From Promicromonospora soli (lineage in GTDB: Bacteria; Actinomycetota; Actinomycetes; Actinomycetales; Cellulomonadaceae): a stretch of DNA of 64,000 nt. The translations under genes were made by a program, and so were the position numbers. Below are positions 1 through 8,024 of the stretch, one piece after another. The notes under the pieces are model-generated. The model had not been told where the DNA came from, did not search any database, and saw nothing but the letters and a program-made list of their open reading frames with translations. The stretch covers positions 859,128 through 923,127 of the forward strand of contig NZ_BNAS01000002.1 in NCBI RefSeq assembly GCF_014653785.1, written 5' to 3'. Within the stretch, counting starts at the first letter, position 1; every line of letters begins with the position of its first letter.

Positions 1-7
1 CAAGACG

Positions 8-694
8 GTGCGGATCTATGACCATCGCACCCCGGAGGAACATGACCGCGAGTTCCTGCCAGGCATGGGCAAGCCCTGGCTGCTTCCGCTCTACGACGCG
101 TTCTCGCGCCTTTCCGGCGTGCGGCCTTTGCACGACCGCGCGGCGGCGCTCGCGGACATCGCTCCCGGTGAGTCCGTGCTCGACGTGGGCTGCGGCACCG
201 CGAACCTGTCGCTGGCGGTGCTGCGTGCGCAGCCGGCCGCGCGGGTCACCGGCCTGGACCCGGACGCCGGCGCCCTGCGCATCGCGGCCCGCAAGGCATC
301 GCGCCGCCGTGTTCCGCTCACTCTCGTCCAGGGGTTCGCCGACCGCTTGCCCACCGACGACGGCTCGCTCGACCACATAGTGTCCGCCCTCGCCCTGCAT
401 CACGTGCCCGACGAAGGACGGATCCTCTTCGGTCGCGAGACCTTTCGCGCGCTCCGCCCGGGAGGGAAGGTGACGATCGTGGACTTCGGGAGCTCGGCTG
501 GGGGCGACGGGGGCCACGGCTCGCACAAGGGGCACGGCCATTCCGCCCTGGCCGCCAACCCGCACACCGCCCGGAATTTCGCGGGCGGCCTGGTCCAGCT
601 CCTCGCGGACGCCGGGTTCACCGACGCCCGGGAGATCGAGCGCGTGGAGCACCGCTACGGGCCGATCACGTTCGTGCAGGCAACCCGTGCCTGA
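8..694 (+). CDS. class I SAM-dependent methyltransferase
   Basis: Predicted to transfer a methyl group from SAM to an unknown substrate in the cytoplasm. Motif I of the Rossmann fold is clear (VLDVGCGTANLSLA, about residues 55-68), followed by the acidic loop (GLDPD) and a post-II motif (ALHHVP, then LRPGGKVTIVDFG). About 20 residues near position 160 are rich in Gly and His (GGDGGHGSHKGHGH), which is unusual for the family and could bind metal; that is inference. The GTG at base 8 is the first available start, but the frame is open to the window edge, so the true N-terminus may lie upstream. Substrate unknown. Confidence 0.85.
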   Translation: MRIYDHRTPEEHDREFLPGMGKPWLLPLYDAFSRLSGVRPLHDRAAALADIAPGESVLDVGCGTANLSLAVLRAQPAARVTGLDPDAGALRIAARKASRRRVPLTLVQGFADRLPTDDGSLDHIVSALALHHVPDEGRILFGRETFRALRPGGKVTIVDFGSSAGGDGGHGSHKGHGHSALAANPHTARNFAGGLVQLLADAGFTDAREIERVEHRYGPITFVQATRA

Positions 695-744
695 GGGAAG
701 CTGCGCGATCGGGCCGTCACGGGGGAACTGTCACTGCCCGAGAG

Positions 745-783
745 GGGTAACGGAGAAGTAGCAATGCTCCCTCTCCGTTACCC
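745..783. terminator. bidirectional terminator hairpin
   Basis: GGGTAACGGAGA (745-756) pairs perfectly with TCTCCGTTACCC (772-783) around a 15-base loop. It lies between the convergent methyltransferase and tricorn genes, so it can end transcription from both sides. Confidence 0.75.
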
Positions 784-831
784 GTTCCCACGCGCAAACC
801 GTTCCCCGGACCGTCACTAGGCCAGGGTCGG

Positions 832-3800
832 CTACTGCCGGCGTCGCACCCTCGGCTCCGGCAGGGCCGGGGGCGCCGCCGCCGGACGCTCCGCGAGCTG
901 GCGGAACGCCTCGGCCATGCCCGCTTCGAGCTGCGGATCGACGTCGGAGAAGTAGTCAGCCGGCGTATGCCGCACCTCGATGTCGGGGTCGACACCGTGG
1001 TTCTCCACGTCGAAGCCCTTGCCGTCGAGCCAGAAGGCGTACCGCGGCTGGGTGATGCCGGTGCCGTCCACCAGCTCGAAACGGCCGTCGATGCCGACGA
1101 CACCACCCCAGGTCCGCACACCGACGACCGGCCCGACGCCGAGCGCCTGCGCTGCCGCGTTCACGATGTCGCCGTCGGACCCCGCGTACTCGTTGGTGAC
1201 GAGCACGACCGGTCCGCGCGGCGCGCGGTCCGGGTAGGAGCTCGGGCGGTCGTAGTGCCGGTTCAGGCCCCAGCCCGCGACGCGCGCTGCGAGGCGCGCG
1301 ATCACGAGCTGCGAGGTGTGCCCGCCGCCGTTGAACCGCACGTCCACGACGATGCCCTCGCAGTCCGCGGCGAGCCGCAGGTCGCGGTGCAGCTGCGCCC
1401 ACCCGGTGCTCATCATGTCCGGGACGTGCACGTACCCGAGCCGGCCGCCCGACTTCTCGGCGACGTACTGCCGGCGCGACCGCACCCAGTCCTGGTAGCG
1501 CAGGTCCGACTCGTTGGCGAGCGGCACCACGACGACGCGGCGGTCCCGGCCGGCTGTCTCGTTGCCTGCCGTATCGCCGTCCGGCTCACCCTCGGTGTTG
1601 CTCGCGGGCCTGCGCAGCGTGAGCTCGACCGGGATCTCGGCCGCACCGACCAGGTTCGCCGCCGGGCCGGCCACCGGGTCGACGGGCCGCCCGTCCACAG
1701 CGACGATCAGGTCACCGGGTCGTGCGTCGACGCCGGCCGCCCGCAGCGGCGACCGTGCCCCCGGATCGGACGACTCGCTCGGCAGCACTCGCTCGATCCG
1801 CCAGCCCTCGGGCGTACGGGTGAGGTCGGCGCCGAGCAGCCCTAGCTTGCGCGCCGTGTCGCCCGGCTCTTGCGGCCGTCGCACGTACGCGTGCGACGTG
1901 TTGAGCTCGGCGACCGTCTCCCAGAGCACGTCCTCGAGGTCGTCGTGCGTAGCGATCCGGTCGATGAGCGGACGCCACCGCGCCACCACGCCGTCCCAGT
2001 CGACGCCGTTCATGTCTGCCCGCCAGTAGTGGTCGCGCATGATGCGGGCGTTCTCGTCGAACATCTGGTGCCACTGTGCCCGCGGGTCCACCTCGTAGCG
2101 GACGCGGGACAGGTCGATGTCGAAGGCGCTCGGGTCGTCGTCGCCGGGCTTGCTCGTGGCCGACTGGGTGCTGAGGCTCGATCCGGACCGGATCACCACG
2201 CGCTCGCCGTCGCCCGACACGGCGTAGCTGCTCACCTTCTCCGCGATGTCCGTAGCCTTGCGCGCCTCGAACGACCAGAACTGCAGCGCGTTGGGCACGG
2301 GGTCGCCCTCCACCGCGGCGTGCCGTGAGCCGAGCGCACCCGCGTCGTCGGTCTCGTGCACCCAGAGCACACCGCCCTTGGCGGCGTGCAGGTCGCGGTA
2401 GCGGCCTGACGTGACCGGGAACGGCACCACGCGCTCCTCGGCGCCGTCGAAGTCGATGTCGGGTGATGACGGCTCGTCGTGCTTGTTCGCGTCCTGCTTC
2501 TTGTCGCCGGCTTCGCCGCCGTCCTTGCTGCCGTCCCTGATGTGGTCCTTGTCGTGGTCGCTGCCGTCCTTCCCGTCCGGCTTGCCCAGGCGCCAGCCGT
2601 CGGCGCTCGGCCCGAACGGTGCCGGCTCGGTCGCCGCCAGCGGGATGAGCCACGGCCGGGTGGCCGCGCTGAACGACAGGGCGAACTCGTGCGAGTCGTA
2701 GGACGGGTCGAACGTGCGGTCCGAGAGGAACACGACGTACTTGCCGTCGTCGCTGAACGCCGGCGAGAAGTCGTGGAATCGGCCTGAGGTCAGCGGGGTC
2801 GCCGTCGGGGTCTCGGCGTGCAGGTCCGCCACGAGGATCTGGTGGTGGTCGGCCTCCACGCCGGTCGGGCTGGACCAGGCGAGGTACCGCCCGTCCGGGG
2901 AGAATGTCGGGGACTCCGCCTCGCCGTTCGTGGACCGGCCGAGCAGGGTGATGGTGCCCGGCGCGACGGCGTCGGCGTTGCCGCTGGTCTCCCGGTCGGT
3001 CTCGCCGGCGGGCAGCGCGACCAGGCTGACCCGGCCGTCGTGCGAGATGGCCGCGACCTTGTCGCCGGAGGGGCTCGCGGCCAGGTGCAGCACCCGGCCG
3101 AGCTCTCCGCCCGCGAGGCGCTGCGGCGCGGCGTCCGGGGAGCCGCCGGAGACGCCCGGCAGAGCGTGGATCTCGAGCGCGTCCTCCCTGCTCTCGCCCT
3201 CCGCGGTGCTGCGCGGCGCGTCCGTCACGACGACGGCGCGACCAGTGTCGCCGAGGAGCACGGGCTCCCGGACGCGGATCGACGGGTCGGCGACGAGCGC
3301 CCTGGCTGGTCCCGCACGGTGGGTGACCCAGAACGCGGTGCCGAGCCAGCCCACGACGCTCGCGTCGCCGGCCTTGTCGACGGCGAGGCCGTCGATGCTG
3401 CTCGGCGACGAGTCCGGGTGGGTCGAGTACGGCTGCGGCAGCGCGCCCGTGAGCGTGATGTCGAGCCGGCGTGGTGTGCCGTCGAGCGCGTCGAGCAGCC
3501 AGAGGTCGCCGCGGCTGTGCCACACGATGCGCGAACCGTCCGACGCCGCATCGCGGACGTAGCCCTCGGCCTCGGTCTGGGTGGTGAGCTGTCGGGGCTC
3601 GGGCGTCTCCGCGCCCGTCGCGAGGCCGTCCCACACCCAGAGGTTCGCCTGCTCGTCGGCGTGGTCGGGGAAGGTGGCCCCGCGGTCGGACGTGAAGACC
3701 AGCGCGTCGCCGATCCAGATCGGGTCGTAGGCCCCGGCCTCGTCGTCGGGCAGGGGGCGCTGCCAGTCGTCCGTGCCTCGGTCCAGCCACAGCACCGAGG

Positions 3801-4305
3801 CCGTGCCGCCGCGGTACCGCTTCCAGTAGGCGGGGGTGCGGTAGCCGGCGGAGACGATGGCTGTCGTGCGCGCGCCGTCCGGACCGTGATGCTCGGCGAC
3901 GCCCCAGGCGGGCCCGTAGCGCGGGACCTCGACGACGCCGTCGAGCCCGACCGCGCGCACCACCGTCAGCGAGCGTTCGTGCGCGCCGGCGTTTGACGAG
4001 ACGAGTACCCGGCCGGCGTCGTCCCAACCGAGCACCATCGTGGTGGTGCCGCCGAGCCAGGTGAGGCGCCGCGTGGCGCCGTCGGCCAGCTCGATCACGT
4101 AGGCCTCGGGGTGGCCGTCCTTGTGGGACACGTAGGCGAGGCGCGTGCCGTCGGGGGAGAAGCGGGGCGTCGTCGCGGGTGCATGATCGCTGGTCAGACG
4201 CCATGCGCGGCCGCCGGACACGGGAGCGAGCCAGACGTCGTCGTCGGCTACGAAGGCCACCTGGTCGCCATGGATATGGGGGAACCGGAGATAGGGCTGG
4301 GTCAC
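832..4305 (-). CDS. tricorn protease homologue
   Basis: A large serine peptidase of the tricorn family (peptidase family S41B), expected to trim peptides released by other proteases in the cytosol. Order seen: N-terminal beta-propellers with repeated SPDG-type turns (roughly residues 1-670), the NTSHAY motif with Ser804-His805, a PDZ domain (about 840-910), and the catalytic domain with the nucleophile in YAGSDGD (Ser1043) and Glu1101 in VENHGVDPD. These match the known Ser/His/Ser/Glu tetrad. Length (1157 aa) is typical. Residues about 570-615 form a Lys/Asp-rich linker between propeller blades. The GTG at 4305 gives the family N-terminus VTQPYLRFPHIHGD; longer starts add about 60 unrelated residues. 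Confidence 0.93.
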   Translation of the reverse strand: MTQPYLRFPHIHGDQVAFVADDDVWLAPVSGGRAWRLTSDHAPATTPRFSPDGTRLAYVSHKDGHPEAYVIELADGATRRLTWLGGTTTMVLGWDDAGRVLVSSNAGAHERSLTVVRAVGLDGVVEVPRYGPAWGVAEHHGPDGARTTAIVSAGYRTPAYWKRYRGGTASVLWLDRGTDDWQRPLPDDEAGAYDPIWIGDALVFTSDRGATFPDHADEQANLWVWDGLATGAETPEPRQLTTQTEAEGYVRDAASDGSRIVWHSRGDLWLLDALDGTPRRLDITLTGALPQPYSTHPDSSPSSIDGLAVDKAGDASVVGWLGTAFWVTHRAGPARALVADPSIRVREPVLLGDTGRAVVVTDAPRSTAEGESREDALEIHALPGVSGGSPDAAPQRLAGGELGRVLHLAASPSGDKVAAISHDGRVSLVALPAGETDRETSGNADAVAPGTITLLGRSTNGEAESPTFSPDGRYLAWSSPTGVEADHHQILVADLHAETPTATPLTSGRFHDFSPAFSDDGKYVVFLSDRTFDPSYDSHEFALSFSAATRPWLIPLAATEPAPFGPSADGWRLGKPDGKDGSDHDKDHIRDGSKDGGEAGDKKQDANKHDEPSSPDIDFDGAEERVVPFPVTSGRYRDLHAAKGGVLWVHETDDAGALGSRHAAVEGDPVPNALQFWSFEARKATDIAEKVSSYAVSGDGERVVIRSGSSLSTQSATSKPGDDDPSAFDIDLSRVRYEVDPRAQWHQMFDENARIMRDHYWRADMNGVDWDGVVARWRPLIDRIATHDDLEDVLWETVAELNTSHAYVRRPQEPGDTARKLGLLGADLTRTPEGWRIERVLPSESSDPGARSPLRAAGVDARPGDLIVAVDGRPVDPVAGPAANLVGAAEIPVELTLRRPASNTEGEPDGDTAGNETAGRDRRVVVVPLANESDLRYQDWVRSRRQYVAEKSGGRLGYVHVPDMMSTGWAQLHRDLRLAADCEGIVVDVRFNGGGHTSQLVIARLAARVAGWGLNRHYDRPSSYPDRAPRGPVVLVTNEYAGSDGDIVNAAAQALGVGPVVGVRTWGGVVGIDGRFELVDGTGITQPRYAFWLDGKGFDVENHGVDPDIEVRHTPADYFSDVDPQLEAGMAEAFRQLAERPAAAPPALPEPRVRRRQ

Positions 4306-4477
4306 CGGTTCAACGTACTCGGGGCGTCTGACACCCGTCACCGGAAATCGCTCACGGCAGCGCGTCCATGGGGTGTCCATATCGTGGTCCCACATCATGA
4401 AACGGTCTGGTGCGGGCCATGTGACTTCCTGTTCCATTGGCCCATCGAGGGCGCCCGACCGGCCGGAAGGCAGGACG

Positions 4478-5854
4478 ATGACTGAGCACACCTTCGGGTT
4501 CCGTACGCGGGCCCTCCACGCCGGCGGTATCCCCGACTCGGCGACCGGGGCACGGGCGGTGCCGATCTACCAGACCACGTCGTTCGTGTTCCAGGACACC
4601 GACGACGCCGCGAGCCTCTTCGCGCTCCAGAAGTACGGCAACGTCTATTCGCGCATCGGCAACCCGACCGTCGCAGCGCTCGAGGAGCGGATGGCCTCGC
4701 TGGAGGGCGGCATCGGCGCGGTCGCGACGGCGTCGGGCATGTCGGCCGAGTTCATCACGTTCGCCGCGCTCGTCGGCGCGGGGGACCATGTGGTCGCTTC
4801 CGCTCAGCTGTACGGCGGAACGGTGACGCAGCTCGACGTCACGCTGCGCCGATTCGGGGTCCGGACGACCTTCGTGCCCGGGACGGACCCAGCGGACTAC
4901 GCCGCAGCGATCACGCCCGAGACCAAGGTCCTGTACACCGAGGTCGTGGCGAACCCGTCGGGCGAGATCGCCGACCTCGAAGGGCTCGCCGAGGTGGCCC
5001 ACGCCGCGGGCATCCCGCTCGTCGTGGACGCGACGCTAGCGACGCCCTACCTGGTGCGGCCGATCGAGCACGGTGCCGACATCGTGATCCACTCCGTGAC
5101 GAAGTTCCTCGGCGGGCACGGCACCACGCTCGGCGGCGTCGTCGTCGAGTCGGGCCGGTTCGACTGGGGCAACGGCAAGTTCCCGCAGATGACCGAGCCC
5201 GTCCCGGCCTACGGGAACGTGCGGTGGTGGGCAAACTTCGGCGAGTACGGGTTTCTCACCAAGCTGCGGTCCGAGCAGCTGCGTGACATCGGCCCCGCGC
5301 TCTCGGCGCAGTCGGCCTTCCAGCTGTTGCAGGGCATCGAGACCCTTCCGCAACGACTGGACGCGCAGCTGGCGAACGCCCGCGCTGTGGCCGAGTGGCT
5401 CGACGCCGACCCGCGCGTCTCCTACGTCCTCTGGGCGGGCCTTCCGTCGCACCCGCACCACGAGCGAGCGCAGAAATACCTGCCGCTCGGCCCGGGTGCG
5501 GTCTTCGCGTTCGGTCTACAGGTCCCGGCCGGGGACGGCGGGACCGCGGTCGGGGACGACGGGCGGGTCGGGGTGGGGCCACCGGACCACGTGCCGGTTC
5601 TCGACGGCCGCGAAGCCGGCCGGCTGTTTATCGAGTCGCTCCAGCTCGCGTCGCACCTGGCGAACGTCGGCGACTCGCGAACCCTGGTGATCCACCCGGC
5701 GTCGACCACGCACCAACAGCTGACGATCGAGCAGCTCGAGGCGGCGGGCGTGCCCGAGGACCTCGTCCGCATCTCCGTGGGCCTGGAGGACGTCGAGGAC
5801 ATCCTCTGGGATCTCGACCAGGCTCTGACCACGGCGACCGGAATGAACAGATGA
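4478..5854 (+). CDS. metY: O-acetylhomoserine sulfhydrylase (Cys/Met metabolism PLP enzyme)
   Basis: A PLP-dependent enzyme that makes homocysteine (or methionine with methanethiol) from O-acetylhomoserine. It shows the Cys/Met-metabolism fold: FxTRALHAG at the N-terminus, YSRIGNPT, and the PLP lysine in SVTKFLGGHGT (about residue 208). Near residue 350 there is a Gly/Asp-rich insertion (GDGGTAVGDDGRVGVG) that the family normally lacks. The ATG at 4478 follows a GGAAGG ribosome site and yields the standard start MTEHTFGF; the frame is open further upstream. The stop overlaps the next start by 4 bp, so the two genes are probably co-translated. Upstream (4306-4477) I see no recognisable SAM riboswitch. 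Confidence 0.92.
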   Translation: MTEHTFGFRTRALHAGGIPDSATGARAVPIYQTTSFVFQDTDDAASLFALQKYGNVYSRIGNPTVAALEERMASLEGGIGAVATASGMSAEFITFAALVGAGDHVVASAQLYGGTVTQLDVTLRRFGVRTTFVPGTDPADYAAAITPETKVLYTEVVANPSGEIADLEGLAEVAHAAGIPLVVDATLATPYLVRPIEHGADIVIHSVTKFLGGHGTTLGGVVVESGRFDWGNGKFPQMTEPVPAYGNVRWWANFGEYGFLTKLRSEQLRDIGPALSAQSAFQLLQGIETLPQRLDAQLANARAVAEWLDADPRVSYVLWAGLPSHPHHERAQKYLPLGPGAVFAFGLQVPAGDGGTAVGDDGRVGVGPPDHVPVLDGREAGRLFIESLQLASHLANVGDSRTLVIHPASTTHQQLTIEQLEAAGVPEDLVRISVGLEDVEDILWDLDQALTTATGMNR

Positions 5855-6333
5855 GCGAGACCTGGCAGGGCCCGGGCGCCCAGGACCGGTTGCGGATCCT
5901 GCGTTCGACCAGGTCGATAGCGATCGTCGGGGCGTCGCCGAACCCGGCGCGCGCGAGCTACTTCGTGGCGACATATCTGCTCTCCTCCTCTCCGTACGAC
6001 GTGTACTTCGTGAACCCGCGGGCGACCGAGATCCTGGGGCATCCCGTGTACCCGAGCCTGTCCGAGCTGCCGGTCGTCCCCGATCTCGTGGACGTCTTCC
6101 GGCGGCACGAGGACCTGCCCGGCGTGCTGGCCGAGACGCTGGCGGTGGGAGCCAGGACCCTGTGGCTGCAGCTCGGCTCGTGGCACGAGGACGTGGCGCG
6201 CGACGCTGAGGCTGCCGGGCTGAACGTAGTGATGGACCGGTGCATCAAGATCGAGCACGCGCGGTTCTATGGCGGGCTCCACCTGGCGGGTTTTGACACG
6301 GGCGTGATCAGCTCCCGCCGGGCGGACCGCTAG
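5851..6333 (+). CDS. CoA-binding domain protein (YccU-like)
   Basis: A 160-residue single-domain protein of the CoA_binding/YccU family with a Rossmann-like nucleotide site: SIAIVGASPNPARASY near the N-terminus and a conserved C-terminal half ending VMDRCIKIEHARF. Family members bind CoA in vitro but their role is not established. The start ATGA overlaps the metY stop. In many actinobacteria this gene follows O-acetylhomoserine sulfhydrylase, suggesting a link to sulfur amino-acid metabolism; that link is inference. Confidence 0.88.
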   Translation: MSETWQGPGAQDRLRILRSTRSIAIVGASPNPARASYFVATYLLSSSPYDVYFVNPRATEILGHPVYPSLSELPVVPDLVDVFRRHEDLPGVLAETLAVGARTLWLQLGSWHEDVARDAEAAGLNVVMDRCIKIEHARFYGGLHLAGFDTGVISSRRADR

Positions 6334-6389
6334 AGCCGGATCTCGCCGCTCGCGCGTACGGCGTTGCCGGAGCCCGACGAGATCAGCCA

Positions 6390-6395
6390 TAGAGT
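6390..6395 (+). promoter_or_regulatory. -10 element (TAGAGT) of a probable leaderless promoter
   Basis: TAGAGT fits TAnnnT and ends 9 bases before the ATG at 6405, with no ribosome site between, so the transcript probably starts at or next to the start codon. Confidence 0.45.
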
Positions 6396-6404
6396 CACTG
6401 CACG

Positions 6405-7049
6405 ATGAGCACACGCGTAGAACCGGTCAGTGAGGCGCTCCTCGTCGAGCGCGTCGTCGACCTCGTCCTTGCCCGTGCTGACGGGCCGGTGGGGCAGCGG
6501 CACAGCGGCACCGCGGTCCGGCTGCTCGTCGACGGCCACCCGTCCACGCACCCGGAGCGGCTGGCCGATGCGCTCGTCGCACCGTTCGAAGCTGCGGGCC
6601 GCCCCACGGCACGCGTCAGGGTCAGCGATTTTCTCCGTCCGCGGTCCCTCCGCCTCGAGCGGGGGCGCGAGGACCCGGACAGTCTGCTCGACGGCTGGAT
6701 CGACGTCGGCTCAATGAACCGCGAGGTGCTGACGCGCGTCGTCGAGCAGCAGGAGTATCTGCCCAGCCTGCGCGACCCCGAGACCGACCGCGCCACGCGT
6801 GCCGGCTATGTCCGCGCTGCACCGGGCACCGTTGTTCTGCTCGACGGTGCGCTCGCGATCGGCCGAGGGCTTGCCGTCGACATCTCGGTGCACCTCGCGC
6901 TCAAGCGTGCGACGCTCCGGCGTCGGACGCCGCCTGACGAAGCGTGGGTGCTCCCCGCCTACGAGCGGTACACCCAGGAGATCGAGAGCGCGCCCGACCT
7001 GGTGGTCCGGGTCGACCATCCGGACCACCCTGCCCTCGTGCACGCGTGA
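6405..7049 (+). CDS. uridine kinase-like protein lacking a P-loop
   Basis: Resembles actinobacterial uridine kinase/phosphoribulokinase-family proteins: a strand-turn of the form VRLLVDG, the substrate-site segment VSDFLRPRSLRLERG, and the later VLLDGALAI and ALKRATLRRR stretches. Where kinases carry GxxGxGKT this protein has VDGHPSTHPERLADALV, with no Gly-Lys-Ser/Thr, so ATP binding by the usual Walker A loop looks impossible. It may be a pseudokinase or regulatory homologue. The ATG at 6405 has a leaderless-type promoter. It ends 7 bp from the convergent VOC gene. Confidence 0.7.
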   Translation: MSTRVEPVSEALLVERVVDLVLARADGPVGQRHSGTAVRLLVDGHPSTHPERLADALVAPFEAAGRPTARVRVSDFLRPRSLRLERGREDPDSLLDGWIDVGSMNREVLTRVVEQQEYLPSLRDPETDRATRAGYVRAAPGTVVLLDGALAIGRGLAVDISVHLALKRATLRRRTPPDEAWVLPAYERYTQEIESAPDLVVRVDHPDHPALVHA

Positions 7050-7056
7050 CGCACTG

Positions 7057-7809
7057 TCAGTGAACGAGGCAGAACGGGTGCCCCACCGGGTCGGCGAACA
7101 CCCGGAACCCGCTGTTCCCGCCCGGCAGGCGGGTCGCGCCGAGCGCAAGCACTGCAGCCTCGCCGGTGTCGAGGTCGGCCACCTCGACATCGAGGTGGAC
7201 CTGCTGCGGATGCTCGGGATCCGGCCACTGCGGTGCGTTGTAGCCCTCCACGGATTGGAACAGCATCGGCTTGGAGCCGCCGATCATGGCGACCCCGTCG
7301 GCGTCATAGGTCACTGGCTCGCCCATGACGCCCGACCAGAACTGGGCGAGCGCGGACGCGTCAGGACAGTCGAAGGTGGTCCCCATGACGGTGATGCCGT
7401 CAGCGTCTTCCTTGAGACACAGGTCAAAGGGGTGCCCGGCGGGATCGGCCAGGGTGATCCACTGTTCGTTCTCCCGTAGCACGGTGGCCCCGAGCTCCAC
7501 TGCTCGGGCGCTCGCCGTCGCAAGATCTGGGACGTACAGGTCGATGTGCGCCTGCTGCGGGCGTTCCTGTCCCGGCCACCGCGGCGCCATGTGATCGGGC
7601 GCGAGCTGGAACGCGATGCCCCACTGGTCGGGGGTCACGACGGTGATCCAGTCGTCGTCCTCCGCTGACACGGTGCCGCCTGTCAGGGCCTTCCAGAAGT
7701 CCGCCTCGGCGACGATGTCCGGGGTGTCCAGGACGACGGTGTCCAGAGAACCCACCCCACCGGGGGCGGGTCGGGTGGCGTCGGATTCCGCGGGAGTTGA
7801 TTCGGTCAT
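7057..7809 (-). CDS. tandem VOC (glyoxalase-like) protein
   Basis: Two glyoxalase/bleomycin-resistance-fold domains in one chain of 250 aa: about residues 20-130 and 137-250. Each begins with a strand and ADFW/AQFW-type helix and ends with DPAGHPFDLC or DPVGHPFCLVH. The repeats QQAHIDLYV and QQVHLDVEV supply the metal- or ligand-site histidines. The duplicated layout matches the PhnB/VOC families annotated as glyoxalase-like; the substrate cannot be told. Start ATG at 7809; divergent from the APH-like gene. Confidence 0.88.
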   Translation of the reverse strand: MTESTPAESDATRPAPGGVGSLDTVVLDTPDIVAEADFWKALTGGTVSAEDDDWITVVTPDQWGIAFQLAPDHMAPRWPGQERPQQAHIDLYVPDLATASARAVELGATVLRENEQWITLADPAGHPFDLCLKEDADGITVMGTTFDCPDASALAQFWSGVMGEPVTYDADGVAMIGGSKPMLFQSVEGYNAPQWPDPEHPQQVHLDVEVADLDTGEAAVLALGATRLPGGNSGFRVFADPVGHPFCLVH

Positions 7810-7951
7810 GGTTCAGCCCTTCGAGTGGTCGTCTCACGAAGAATGCGTCGGACTAGCTACCACCTTGCACCAAGCCACTGACATTCCCCACCGGATAGTC
7901 CCCGAGCGACGCGTTTCGCGGCTGTCACCTGCGACGAGACAGTCAGCCTGG

Positions 7952-7973
7952 TTGTCCACAGGGGTTGTCCACA
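7952..7973 (+). promoter_or_regulatory. two DnaA-box sequences in the VOC/APH-like intergenic region
   Basis: TTGTCCACA occurs at 7952-7960 and again at 7965-7973 in direct repeat. This is the exact actinobacterial (Streptomyces-type) DnaA-box form. With the flanks it also makes a short palindrome (GGTTGTCCACAACC). Only two boxes are present, so an origin is unlikely; DnaA regulation of the flanking divergent genes, or titration, is possible. Confidence 0.45.
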
Positions 7974-8024
7974 ACCCTGTGAATACGTTGGTCATCGTGC
8001 ACGGACCGCAGGCACACTGGCCCG

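Noticed and set aside
1712-4204. Other long open frames across the tricorn gene and many others
   Set aside because: High GC leaves antisense and shifted frames open; their products are Arg/Ala-rich and carry no domain motif.
4306-4477. SAM riboswitch before metY
   Set aside because: I looked for SAM-I, SAM-II and SAM-IV core motifs and did not find them; no convincing pseudoknot or P1 stem is visible.
4306-4491. Longer N-terminus for the tricorn protease
   Set aside because: The frame is open upstream of 4305, but the extra 60 residues have no family similarity and run into the metY promoter region; the family sequence begins at the GTG.
7940-7990. Replication origin
   Set aside because: Two DnaA boxes only, and no dnaA, dnaN or gyrase gene nearby.
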